Positions 55,941 through 64,000 of a stretch of DNA of 64,000 nt are shown here, piece after piece. Numbering within the stretch: position 1 is the first letter of the stretch; each line of letters starts with the position of its first letter. Origin of the DNA: Phycisphaerales bacterium AB-hyl4. GTDB taxonomy: Bacteria; Planctomycetota; Phycisphaerae; Phycisphaerales; Phycisphaeraceae. The position numbers and the translations under genes were made by a program. The notes beneath the pieces were generated by a model that worked only from the letters and a program-made list of their open reading frames with translations, did no database searches and had not been told where the DNA came from. Location of the stretch: NCBI GenBank assembly GCA_041821185.1, contig JBGUBD010000006.1, positions 62,001-126,000 on the forward strand, given 5' to 3'.

Positions 55941-57155
55941 ATGGCCACTAACCTGCCAACCACCGAAGCCGCGATGATCAGCTGCGCAACACCCGAGGCA
56001 GGCCACTTTTTCTTTGGCTATTACGATAAGTCGCCGTGGCACTTGTCAGGCCGGTGGATGCTGGCGGGGCGGGCGACGTTTCAGGACCGTGCGCCGAAGT
56101 CGGATGACCGTCTCACTGTCGGCCTGATCGACCTGGAACGCAGTTGTGCTTTTATCCCCCTCGCCGAAACCCTCGCCTGGAACTGGCAGCAGGGGTGCAT
56201 GCTTCAGTGGCTGGATGAAAAGCACATCGTCTTTAACGATCGACGGAGTGATCGGTTCGTCGCCGTCATCGTGAATGTACGAACCGGCGAGCAAAGAGAA
56301 TTGCCGCGCCCTGTTTACACGCTTTGCCCTACGCGTGGCATCGCCACTTCGTTGAACTTTGCAAGGCTCCATCGGCTACGGCCCGGGTACGGATACGCCG
56401 GTCTGCCTGACCCGACTGCTGGGGACGCTGCGCCCGAAGACGATGGGCTGTGGATGATGGATCTGCGTGATGGCGAGGCCGAACGGGTCTTCTCGATCGA
56501 GCAGGCACGCCGTATCCTGCCGAAGCAGGTGCAAGGAAGCGGACCGCACTGGTTGAATCATGCCCAGTTCGCCCCGGGCGGTCGACGGCTGGCCGTGCTG
56601 CATCGTTGGAGGTCCAGTGCGGAGCCAGGCCCCTGGCACACGCGTATGTTGACGCTCAATGCTGACGGCGGCGAGCCGTATCCGCTGGTCGATGCGGGCA
56701 TGTGTTCGCACTATGACTGGCGGGACGAGACGCATCTGTTGGCCTTTGCCCGCGTGGCTGGCATGGAAGGCGAGGCCAAGGCGCTGGATGGGTTTTTCCG
56801 TTTCCGCGATCGTACTGCCGAGGCGGTTTCGCTTGCGCCGCAGAGGCTGTCAGAAGACGGGCATTGCAGCTATTCGCCGGATCGGCAGTGGATTCTCAAT
56901 GACACATACCCTGATCCGGCGGATCAATGTCGCACGTTGATGCTCGTTCGTGCAGCCGATGGTGAAGTGTTTGAGATTGGCCGGTTTTTTAGTCCCATGC
57001 CCGACCAGGCGGAGATTCGCTGCGACCTGCATCCACGATGGAGCCCCGACGGTCGGCAGGTGTGCATCGACTCGATCCACGAAGGCCGGCGGGCGATGTA
57101 CACGGTTGACGTCACTGCGCTGGTTTCCCGCTGCAATGGAACCTGGGAATTCTGA
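55941..57155 (+). CDS. Oligogalacturonate-lyase-like beta-propeller protein (paralog 2)
   Basis: 404 residues, closely similar to the 41911 gene from residue 20 to the end, including HWLNHAQFAPGGRRLAVLHRW, GMCSHYDWRDETHLLAFARV, DGHCSYSPDRQWILNDTYPD and the DLHPRW-x-PDG motif. All four putative metal His are kept. It probably has the same catalytic role. The GH2 start codon overlaps its stop by one base, as in a coupled operon, but that GH2 is cut short. Confidence 0.75.
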   Translation: MATNLPTTEAAMISCATPEAGHFFFGYYDKSPWHLSGRWMLAGRATFQDRAPKSDDRLTVGLIDLERSCAFIPLAETLAWNWQQGCMLQWLDEKHIVFNDRRSDRFVAVIVNVRTGEQRELPRPVYTLCPTRGIATSLNFARLHRLRPGYGYAGLPDPTAGDAAPEDDGLWMMDLRDGEAERVFSIEQARRILPKQVQGSGPHWLNHAQFAPGGRRLAVLHRWRSSAEPGPWHTRMLTLNADGGEPYPLVDAGMCSHYDWRDETHLLAFARVAGMEGEAKALDGFFRFRDRTAEAVSLAPQRLSEDGHCSYSPDRQWILNDTYPDPADQCRTLMLVRAADGEVFEIGRFFSPMPDQAEIRCDLHPRWSPDGRQVCIDSIHEGRRAMYTVDVTALVSRCNGTWEF

Positions 57156-57265
57156 TGAGCCTTGTCACATCTCCGCACACGATCAACCTGAGCGGCGAGT
57201 GCTCTTTCGCTTATGCGCCCAGAATTGGGATTTTGCCGCGCTGTCATCACAGGCGCGGTGAATGA
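57155..57265 (+). pseudogene. N-terminal stub of a GH2 paralog
   Basis: 36 codons reading MSLVTSPHTINLSGECSFAY, aligned with the 43171 gene start MHIHVLPYTIDLTGSWAFAY. After residue 21 the sequence no longer matches the GH2 and runs out at TGA 57265. The sequence after about 57230 instead matches the upstream region of the second esterase. Confidence 0.8.
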
Positions 57266-57337
57266 AATCAGGCGCGTGTGCGAGGCGTGGCCGCCTGACG
57301 TATTGGAGCATTGCTACCATGATGTGCGAGGTGCCTG

Positions 57338-58390
57338 ATGTCGTCATTTGAGCCTGACTCCCCGGCCGCGTCTGCGTTCGATCCGAGCCAGCGTCGATTG
57401 CCCTGGGACGAACACGAAGCGCTCGTTGCGCAGGCGACGCCGGCCATGGCGTACCGTGGCGGCGACTTTGCCAGCTGGACAATGCAGGCACGTCAACGGC
57501 TCGTGGATCGGCTTGGCCTTGATCCGCAGGAAGAGAACCGCGCGTTTGAGGTCGCCGTCGTGTGGGACCGGCCCCATCGGCTGGGCCGTATCCAAAAGCT
57601 CCTCCTTCGCGCCCCCGGCCTTGCGGACATGCCGATGTACTGGTGCTTGCCTGCCGAAACGCAAGCCCCGCTACCGGTGATGATCTGCCTTCAGGGTCAC
57701 ACCACGGGCATGCACTGTTCGATCGGCGTGCGCTTCGAGGATGAAAGTGTTTCCGAGCCGGCCGGGAACGATCGGGATTTCGCGTTGCAATGTCTTGAAC
57801 GTGGCGTGGCCGCGCTGTGCATCGAGCAGCGTGGCTTTGGTGAACGACGGGACAGCGTCGAACGCCAATGCGACTGCCAGCACATGGCCATGCGGGCGCT
57901 CATGCTCGGCCGAACACTGGTGGGCGAACGCGTGGCTGACGTGAACCTCGCCTGCCGCTGGCTTGCGGATCAACCAGCGGTCGATACGTCGCGCATCGGC
58001 ATCATGGGTAACTCCGGCGGCGGCACGACCAGCATCTACGCCGCCGCCTTGCTGAAGGCGATCCATCTCGCGGTACCAAGTTGTTCGTTCGGCCGGTGGT
58101 ACGACACGTGGTTTACGGGTTCGCGCTGCGTGTGTGGCTACGTGCCGGGCATGCTTCACCACCTGGACCTTCCGGACGTGCTTGCGTTGCATGCGCCCCG
58201 GCCGGTGGTCGTCGTCGGCGGCGAGCAGGACTACCATTGCCCGGGGGCACCGCTTCGGCAGGCGTTTGATGATCTGCGTACTCGGTATAGGGCGGCCGGA
58301 GCAGCCGACGCCTGCCATCTGACCGTGGGTCCCGAGGGGCATCGCTTCTACGCGGACTTGGCTTGGCCGAAGATTCTCGATCTGTTGTGA
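57338..58390 (+). CDS. Acetylxylan-esterase-like alpha/beta hydrolase (copy A)
   Basis: 350 residues. The nucleophile elbow is GIMGNSGGGTTSIYAAALL (Ser near 227) and oxyanion-region signature MICLQGHTTGMHCSIG. The Asp and His of the triad are likely in VVVVGGEQDYHCPGAP and VGPEGHRFYADLA. PF12715/DLH-type fold. Members deacetylate sugar esters, but activity is not proved here. GAGGTG lies just upstream of ATG 57338. A near-identical inverted copy is at 62793. Confidence 0.8.
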   Translation: MSSFEPDSPAASAFDPSQRRLPWDEHEALVAQATPAMAYRGGDFASWTMQARQRLVDRLGLDPQEENRAFEVAVVWDRPHRLGRIQKLLLRAPGLADMPMYWCLPAETQAPLPVMICLQGHTTGMHCSIGVRFEDESVSEPAGNDRDFALQCLERGVAALCIEQRGFGERRDSVERQCDCQHMAMRALMLGRTLVGERVADVNLACRWLADQPAVDTSRIGIMGNSGGGTTSIYAAALLKAIHLAVPSCSFGRWYDTWFTGSRCVCGYVPGMLHHLDLPDVLALHAPRPVVVVGGEQDYHCPGAPLRQAFDDLRTRYRAAGAADACHLTVGPEGHRFYADLAWPKILDLL

Positions 58391-58450
58391 AGCCATGGCA
58401 GTGCTCCGACTGCCGTGATTCATCGCTGCGCCAGGTGCGCCCAAGCGGGA

Positions 58451-59137
58451 TCACGTATTATCCCGTTGTGAAATTCTGATTACTCCTCCCTCAGCGCAAC
58501 CCACCGGCCACCCGTTACGGTCACATTCCCGCAGCAAGATGGACACTTGATCCGGCGTGAAGCAGGGCTGCTCGGTCGGGGCCGGTTCGCTGAGGCTGAC
58601 GCCGACCAGCGGGTTCTCAGCCAGCAGCTTTTGCTTGTGCGCCCACTTGAACGCTTGCTTGATCAGGATGAGCCGGTCGTATCGTGTTTTTTCGCTGGCG
58701 CCGTTGTCCGCCAGCCACCGGTTGTAGCGCCAGAAATCGTCGGCGGTGAAGCTCGTGGCCGATCGCCGGCCGACCGTGGTCGACCACGTCACCAGCGACA
58801 GCAGCCCGGCTTCATACTTCTGAACCGTCTTCGGCGCTCGGCCTTCCCCTCGCTTGAGGTCGAGATACTTCTCTCGCATCTCTGCGATGGTGAGCGCGTA
58901 CTTCTTCGGTTTCACCTCGCCAGCCCGAATCCGCTCGCAGATCGCAAACGCTTTCCGCACGGCCGCATCCTTGCGGCGGGTCTTGAGCGCCTCGTAATGA
59001 TGCTTGCCCTCGTACGACCACTGGGCAGTCCACGTGTTGCTCGCATACCGGCTGCCGTCGGCGCGGCGGTAGACCCGCCGGCCGATGGTGATGCGGGGCA
59101 CCGTTCCCTCACAGACATGGCGGTCGGCGAGCTTCAT
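58451..59137 (-). pseudogene. Tyrosine-type integrase, catalytic domain missing
   Basis: 228 residues from ATG 59137. Contains an N-terminal Arm/DNA-binding part (ITIGRRVYRRADGSRY) and the SAM-like core-binding domain (LTIAEMREKYLDLKRGEGRA). It stops at PDQVSILLRECDRNGWP, just where the catalytic domain should begin (the catalytic Arg, His, Tyr are absent). The start overlaps the excisionase stop (ATGA). Confidence 0.85.
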
Positions 59138-59490
59138 CGCTGGCGTGTCTCCTTGCGGGCAGAGTCGGCGGATGCGTCCTTGGCCGGTTCCTCGAAGGGC
59201 TTGGCCGAGCGGCGAGGCGAGGGGGCGTGGTTGGCGATCTCCAGCACGAACCGATCGCGCCAGAACCGCAGCGGTCGAGCACGAATCGCGCTGTCGGGGA
59301 AGCGGTCCTGACTGACCAGCTTCTTCAGCGATCCGGGCGTGTAATGGCTGAGCTTCGCAGCCTGCTCCAGCGACAGGATGGGTGGAAACTGATCGGCGAG
59401 TGGAGCGAGGGCCGCCGCCACCTCCTCGATGGTGAGCGGACCGGAGGGCGGGGATGCGGTTGACGACGGTGGGGTGTGCTGCTTGTTCAT
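59134..59490 (-). CDS. Excisionase-like HTH protein
   Basis: About 118 residues, with a MerR/Xis-type HTH (LSLEQAAKLSHYTPGSLKKLV) in the centre. ATG 59490 (MNKQHTPP) is chosen as the closest to the family start. It overlaps the integrase by four bases. This is the usual arrangement of an integrase and its directionality factor in an integrative element. Confidence 0.65.
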   Translation of the reverse strand: MNKQHTPPSSTASPPSGPLTIEEVAAALAPLADQFPPILSLEQAAKLSHYTPGSLKKLVSQDRFPDSAIRARPLRFWRDRFVLEIANHAPSPRRSAKPFEEPAKDASADSARKETRQR

Positions 59491-59646
59491 ACCCCGTTTT
59501 TCGACGGGGATGCGTAGAACGGCCACCGGTACACGAAATTACCGTGACGACTGGAAGGTGGAGATGGGCAAGGCGGGGACCGCATCCCCCGCGCCCCCCA
59601 AACTTAGGCCCTTTGGGGACCATTTGGGGACAGTGCGGTCCCGCGG

Positions 59647-60678
59647 GTGATCGAAGATCCGGACTTCAAGTCCATGCCAGATCAGTTGTCCGCTAACTTC
59701 CGACCATTCAGTACCGAGATTGAGAAAATCCTGCTTGAGCACAAGATCGAACACCACGTCCGGCCCGACAAGCCGCGCACGAAAATCAAGCTCAACAAGT
59801 CACTGCTCGACGACCCCGCCTTCCAAACCATGTGGGAAAAGGTCTCGCGGCGGACCCGCTATCGGCTTGACCTCAACTCGGAGAAGCTGGTGAAAAATGC
59901 GGCAAAGTCTGTCAAAGACCACTTCGCTGTCCACAACATCAGCCGTAAGGTCGAGATCACCACCAGCGACCTCAAGGTGTCCGCCAAGGGCATCTCGGCA
60001 GGGCGGGTGCGTGAGAACCGGGCCGAGCAGGTTGATTTTGCGGAGCGACTACCCGACCCGTTGAGTTACCTGTCGGCTCGCATTGACCTGAGCCGAAAAA
60101 GCCTGTCGAGGATTTTGAAGGATTCCGGCACGTTTGCGAACTTCAGCAAACACCCGGCACGCTATCTCGAAGACTGCACCCGTTTGATCCGTCACACGCT
60201 CTCCGCGGAGCTTGTCGAAGGTGTGACCTATGAGCCTGTCGACGGTTCCTGCTACGAGCAACGAAAGCTGAACGAGCTTGATGGCCAGGAAGTTTCACAC
60301 AGCCTCGATCGTATCGTGACCCTGCCGGAAGACGACGGCGAACCCTTGCGAAGCCTGACGCAACCCGTCGCCGTTGACTCCAGTGTGGAATACAGCTTTG
60401 CTATGGACATGCAGAATCGCAGCGACGTTCTTTGCTTCGCCAAGCTGCCCAATGGCTTCAAGGTTCCCACGCCTGTGGGCGACTACAATCCCGACTGGGT
60501 GATCATCAAGAAAGATGAGCAAGACGAGCCGATCCTTTATCTTGTGCGGGAGAATAAAGACACGCTTGCCGAGGAAATCTTGCGCGAAAGCGAGCGATAC
60601 AAGATCCGTTGTGCACGCAAGCATTTTGAGGCACTGGGTATCGATTATGCCGTGTGCGTGACTGCGGATCAGGTGTAA
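59647..60678 (+). pseudogene. Type III restriction enzyme Res subunit, C-terminal part
   Basis: 343 residues with no helicase domain. The C-terminal nuclease-like part reads VGDYNPDWVIIKK and YLVRENKDTLAEE, the PD-(D/E)xK-type signature of type III Res. The helicase domain of about 600 residues is missing. The frame opens at GTG 59647 with no ribosome-binding site. It begins next to the excisionase. No Mod subunit is in the window. Confidence 0.75.
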
Positions 60679-60695
60679 GGTGAATCAAGAAAGGT

Positions 60696-60830
60696 TGGTT
60701 CCGCGGCCTGCTGTCGGACCTGCAAGCCCTGCTCGACCGCCCGGTGGACCTGGTGTGTGCCGGAGCGATGGGCAATCCCTACTTCATCCGCGAGGTGAAT
60801 CGCAGTCGGAGCCTGCAGTTTGCTGTGTAA
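60696..60830 (+). pseudogene. Nucleotidyltransferase C-terminal fragment
   Basis: 44 codons without a start: LLSDLQALLDRPVDLVCAGA, then NPYFIREV and ending LQFAV-TAA. This resembles the C-terminus of MntA-type nucleotidyltransferases (LLxRPVDLVxxxAxRNP). The Gly-Ser catalytic motif is absent. Confidence 0.65.
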
Positions 60831-60967
60831 GGCGGGGTGGGATTGCCGGACTTCGTGACGAGACCGGCCTTCTGCAGTGCCTGTAGAGCTGCTGCCGGTG
60901 ACGCCGTTACTCGTCGCTGATAATCCTTGAGTTGGCGAAGGACTTGTTTTGCTTCGGTTTCGTCCAT
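60779..60967 (-). CDS. Small conserved-type protein, 62 residues
   Basis: ATG 60967 follows GGAGG. It reads DETEAKQVLRQLKDYQRRV, then AALQALQKAGLVTKSGNPTPPY. I recall similar short proteins that end AGIxTKxGxLTxPY, found near toxin-antitoxin loci. Here the frame runs on for about 14 more residues antisense to the nucleotidyltransferase fragment. It lies just downstream of HepT on the same strand. Function unknown. Confidence 0.5.
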   Translation of the reverse strand: MDETEAKQVLRQLKDYQRRVTASPAAALQALQKAGLVTKSGNPTPPYTANCRLRLRFTSRMK

Positions 60968-60985
60968 CACATGTTTCCCTCCACA

Positions 60986-61327
60986 TCAACCATACATTGC
61001 GAGAATCCGCTTAATCTCAGCGATAAGCGGTGGCAGGTCTTCATCGACGGTTCGCCACACGAGATGGGTGTTCACGTCGAAGTAGACGTGAATCAGCCGG
61101 TTCCGCATGCCGACGATCTGTCGCCAGGGGATGGCGGGATGGGCACGCTGCGTTTCATCGGTGGTTTTCGCCGCGGCTTCACCGATGATCTCCAGATACT
61201 TGATCAGCGCCATCAGGAACGGCTCGTCATGGTCCAGATCGTCGCGCTGCCGGCCCTCGGCGAGCGATCGGGCCTTCGTCGCGGCTTCGAGCATGTGTTC
61301 CAGTCGGATGCGATCTTCAGGCGGCAT
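60986..61327 (-). CDS. hepT: HEPN-domain toxin HepT
   Basis: 113 residues, all-helical DUF86 protein. Motif RNRLIHVYF gives the R-x4-H-x-Y pattern of HepT RNases; the Tyr is the site adenylylated by the partner MntA. The start overlaps the mntA stop by 11 bases, the usual order. Length and motif are intact, so it may be active. Confidence 0.9.
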   Translation of the reverse strand: MPPEDRIRLEHMLEAATKARSLAEGRQRDDLDHDEPFLMALIKYLEIIGEAAAKTTDETQRAHPAIPWRQIVGMRNRLIHVYFDVNTHLVWRTVDEDLPPLIAEIKRILAMYG

Positions 61328-61625
61328 ACTGGATCTCGGCTGACCGCATCACGTCGTCGCGGAAGTGTCGGCTCAAATCCTCGGGCGTGCGCAGATCCAC
61401 GCGATGGGTTGTGCCCAGCAGTTCGGCGAGTTCCAATTCCATCCCCGCGAGCTTGATCAGGCCCACCTCGGCGCCGGGCTCGAATTCGATCAGCACATCG
61501 ATGTCGCTGTCCGGGCCGAAATCCTCGCGCAGCGCTGAGCCGAACAGCGCCAGCTTGCGGATGCGGTGACGCTGACAGAAATCAGCGACCTTCTCTTTGG
61601 GGATTTCAAAATCGCGGCGGATCAT
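61317..61625 (-). CDS. mntA: MntA-type nucleotidyltransferase antitoxin
   Basis: About 102 residues. The catalytic pattern GSALREDFGPDSDIDVLIEF holds the GS and two Asp that bind metal. GAGGAG lies seven bases before ATG 61625. It is predicted to attach AMP to HepT and neutralise it. It is directly upstream of hepT. Confidence 0.9.
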   Translation of the reverse strand: MIRRDFEIPKEKVADFCQRHRIRKLALFGSALREDFGPDSDIDVLIEFEPGAEVGLIKLAGMELELAELLGTTHRVDLRTPEDLSRHFRDDVMRSAEIQYAA

Positions 61626-61635
61626 CGATGGCTCC

Positions 61636-61944
61636 TCAAGCGGCGTCTTGCTTCCGCTCCATTGTACCGTCGATGCCTGCCGCGCTGCGTAGCTGGTGCC
61701 ACCTCTTCTGCTGCCGCCCCCACTCCATCTCCGCCAACACCCCCCGCACATGCCGCTCCCGCACCGGATCGCGACCCTTCACCGTCCGCGGCAGGTTCAG
61801 GATTGCCTCCTGGATGTCCGGCGCCAGCAGGGTCAGATCGAGGATCTGCGTGATGCGGGCCCGGCTGACGTGCCCCAGGCGGGCGAGGTCGGCGTAGTCG
61901 TCCACCACGCCATCCTGCACGTAGCTCTCCAGCTTGATCCTCAA
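61636..61944 (-). pseudogene. ParB/HTH-type regulator, 5' truncated
   Basis: 102 residues starting at TTG. DDYADLARLGHVSRARITQI is the HTH of plasmid/phage KorB-ParB-like proteins, followed by LAPDIQEAILNLP and a basic tail. The N-terminal part expected before RIKLESYVQDGVV is missing; at 61945 the sequence changes to a phage-type gene on the other strand. Confidence 0.6.
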
Positions 61945-62410
61945 TGGTCACAATCCCTGGATCAGCGTCAGCGGTAGCGGCGACACGCGCACGATCCAGC
62001 ATGGCGGGCCGGGCACGTGGCAGGATGAAGACGCCGACATTGACAGCATCCATGTCTCCGGTGGAAACGAAAACGCCGGCGGCGCTTCGCTGTCGTGGAC
62101 CCCGGGCCGGATTCGTCGCGATGCGTTCGGCCATGTCACCGCCATGGTCCCAGTGCCCGAGGAGGCCGACAGCTTGCACGTCCCACAGGAACTCGGTGAT
62201 CTGGCCGACGTCGGCGGCTCGCCGTCGGAAGGTGATGTGCTGGTCTATGCCAACGGCCAGTGGAGCCCGGCGCAGCCGGTGGCGGTGGAGGTGGTCACCG
62301 ACGTGTCCCTCAGCGGCGGCGAACTGACGCAGACCAAGCGCGAGGTGCGCGTGCTCCCGGATGTGGGCGCCGAGCAGGACAGCAAGATCGCCGACGTGGA
62401 GAGCTGCTGA
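61945..62410 (+). pseudogene. Phage structural protein C-terminal fragment
   Basis: No start codon at its left edge. The frame reads ISVSGSGDTRTIQHGGPGTW, then HVPQELGDLADVGG and QWSPAQPVAVEVVTDVSLSG, with a Thr/Lys-rich end. This is the style of phage tail or head-decoration C-termini. It directly adjoins the ParB-like fragment on the left. Confidence 0.5.
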
Positions 62411-62445
62411 TGGCCCGCCTGCTCCTCCGAGACGGAGGGCATCTG

Positions 62446-62724
62446 ATGGGCTGCGCGTGCGAGAGCCTTAAATACGTGGTGCAAGGTGCGGCCAAAATCG
62501 CGCAGAGCGCCGTCGGCATGGGCCTCGCCGACGAGGCAACCATCGAGCAGCGCCGAGCCATTTGCCGGGCGTGTGAACATGCGGTGCCGTGTCAGGCGAA
62601 TCCAAAGCGATACTGCAAGTGCGACCGCTGCGGCTGCTGGCTCAAGCACAAGACGCGGCTGGCGGGTGAGTACTGTCCGGTGGGGAAGTGGAGAGGGTGT
62701 GAAGTGGTCGGTCCGGGATCATGA
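62446..62724 (+). CDS. Cys-rich phage-type zinc-binding protein
   Basis: About 92 residues from ATG 62446 (GGAGG seven bases upstream); ATG 62410, coupled to the previous stop, is also possible. A helical part (SLKYVVQGAAKIAQSAVGMG) is followed by three Cys clusters: CRACEHAVPC, YCKCDRCGCWLK and YCPVGKW. This is a small zinc-ribbon-like fold seen in phage gene sets. A partial copy is at 48841. Confidence 0.65.
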   Translation: MGCACESLKYVVQGAAKIAQSAVGMGLADEATIEQRRAICRACEHAVPCQANPKRYCKCDRCGCWLKHKTRLAGEYCPVGKWRGCEVVGPGS

Positions 62725-62792
62725 GGCTATTGGGTTGCGCACAGGGAAGAGGTGATCCCCGAATCTCGGACAGCCGGAACGCTGTCGTAGCT

Positions 62793-63845
62793 TTACAACA
62801 GTTCGCAAACCTTCGGCCAAGCCAGATCGGCATAGAAGCGGTGCCCTTCAGCGCCCACGGCCAGATGGCAGGCGTCGGCAGCGCCGGCGGCTGCATAACG
62901 AGCACGCAGATCATCAAACGCCATGCGAAGTGGTGGCCCCGGGCAGTGGTAGTCCTGCTCGCCACCGACCACGAGCACGGGCGAAGGGGCGTGCAACGCA
63001 AGTACGTCCGGGAGGTCGAGGTGATGCAACATGTCCGGCACGTAGCCGCACACGCAACGCGATCCGGTAAACCATGTGTCATACAAGCGGCCGAACGAAC
63101 AACTCGGCACGGCGAGGTGGATCGCCTTAAGCAGCGCGGCGGCGTAGATGCTGGTCGTGCCGCCGCCGGAGTTGCCCATGATGCCGATGCGCGACGCATC
63201 GACCGTCGGCTGATCCGCAAGCCAGCGGCAGGCGAGATTCACGTCGGCCACGCGCTCGCCCGCCAGCGTTCGGCCGAGCATGAGTGCCCGCATGGCCATG
63301 TGCTGGCAGTCGGATTTGCGTTCGACATTGTCCCGCCGTTCACCAAAGCCTCGCTGTTCGATGCACAACGCGGCGACGCCACGCTCAAGACATTGCAACG
63401 CGAACTCCCGATCGTTCCCGGCCGGCTCGGGAATGCTTTCATCCTCAAAGCTGACGCCGATCGAACAGTGCATGCCCGTGGTATGACCCTGAAGGCAGAT
63501 CATCACCGGCAGGGGGGCTTGCGCTTCGGCAGGCACGCACCAGTACATCGGCATGTCCGCAAAGCCGGGGGCGCGAAGGAGGAGCTTTTGAATACGGCCC
63601 AGCCGATGGGGTCGATCCCACAAAACGGCGACCTCGAACGCGCGGTTCTCCTCCTGTGGATCGAGGCCAAGCCGATCAACAAGCCGTTGACGCGCCTGCG
63701 TTTTCCAGTCGGCAAAGTCACCGCCACGGTACGCCATGGCCGGCGTCGCCTGCGCAACAAGTGCTTTGTGTTCGTCCCAAGGCGATCGACGCTGGCTCGG
63801 ATCGAGAGCAAACGCGGCAGGGGAGTCAGGCTCAACGGAAGACAT
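62793..63845 (-). CDS. Acetylxylan-esterase-like alpha/beta hydrolase (copy B)
   Basis: 350 residues, differing from copy A at about 10% of positions, with the same GIMGNSGGG elbow and QGHTTGMHCSIG region. ATG 63845 is the position matching copy A's start; another ATG lies at 63848. The flanks match copy A too: upstream to about 63950 and downstream to about 62757. The inverted pair encloses the mobile mosaic at 58.4-62.7 kb. Confidence 0.85.
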   Translation of the reverse strand: MSSVEPDSPAAFALDPSQRRSPWDEHKALVAQATPAMAYRGGDFADWKTQARQRLVDRLGLDPQEENRAFEVAVLWDRPHRLGRIQKLLLRAPGFADMPMYWCVPAEAQAPLPVMICLQGHTTGMHCSIGVSFEDESIPEPAGNDREFALQCLERGVAALCIEQRGFGERRDNVERKSDCQHMAMRALMLGRTLAGERVADVNLACRWLADQPTVDASRIGIMGNSGGGTTSIYAAALLKAIHLAVPSCSFGRLYDTWFTGSRCVCGYVPDMLHHLDLPDVLALHAPSPVLVVGGEQDYHCPGPPLRMAFDDLRARYAAAGAADACHLAVGAEGHRFYADLAWPKVCELL

Positions 63846-64000
63846 CATGCACCTCGCACATCATGATAGAAATGCTCCAATGCTTCGGACGGCAACGCCT
63901 CGCAGACGCGCCTGATTTTAGTCACCGCGACCGTAACGCCAGTGCGGTGCAATACAACTTCTATAGTCTCAAATAAAAAATTCTGCCCAAGCCATAGGTC

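Noticed and set aside
62721..63866. 381-residue plus-strand open frame
   Set aside because: Antisense to esterase copy B; the same shadow appears on the minus strand over copy A.

Overview
This window looks like a chromosomal segment of a planctomycete, most likely class Phycisphaerae. The pointers are high GC, PEP-CTERM proteins beside prepilin-like proteins with an H-X9-DG box, a tandem GspE-like/PilT pair, a planctomycete-type HpnE, and short reiterated motifs arranged as inverted pairs in the spacers. This is inferred from gene content; there is no rRNA or other marker in the window.

Layout. 1-34 kb is mostly ordinary chromosome. It holds a decayed glycosyltransferase, a multi-PAS hybrid kinase, a minus-strand run (GspE-like, CvpA-like, murD, secreted DUF3352-like protein), a PilT-type ATPase, htpX, two divergent ion/solute transporters, dciA and aroK, a GNAT protein, a sigma-54 activator, a leucyl aminopeptidase, an ABC-F ATPase, murJ behind a VanZ-like gene, hpnE, and tRNA-Lys(CTT) and tRNA-Ala(TGC). 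Spacers at 9.1, 12.3, 20.6-21.1 and 21.6 kb carry repeats.

34-58 kb is an accessory carbohydrate region. Two modules of the same composition lie in it. At 34-38 kb, on plus, are a LacI regulator, a PEP-CTERM protein, a secreted sugar-enzyme-like protein and an H-X9-DG pseudopilin. At 49-56 kb, on minus, are a GntR/LacI-type regulator, a PEP-CTERM protein, an H-X9-DG pseudopilin and a large DUF4838 enzyme. Between them is a catabolic run: FAD oxidoreductase, oligogalacturonate-lyase-like propeller, GH2, RraA-like, MDR dehydrogenase and epimerase. A second propeller follows at 56 kb with only the first codons of a GH2 behind it, then an acetylxylan-esterase-like hydrolase. Broken IS110, IS3 and ISL3 elements, a truncated epimerase and an AraC tail mark repeated rearrangement.

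58.4-64 kb is a mosaic of mobile scraps between two inverted, nearly identical esterase genes. It contains a truncated integrase with its excisionase, the C-terminal end of a type III restriction subunit, an apparently intact MntA-HepT toxin-antitoxin pair, a nucleotidyltransferase tail, a ParB-like fragment, and phage-like fragments. One of the phage-like fragments has a partial copy fused to the broken epimerase at 48.8 kb.

Taken together, the accessory region appears to sense sugars through the two regulators, display or sort proteins at the surface through PEP-CTERM and pseudopilin proteins, and degrade an acidic or acetylated polysaccharide. The substrate cannot be fixed from sequence alone.
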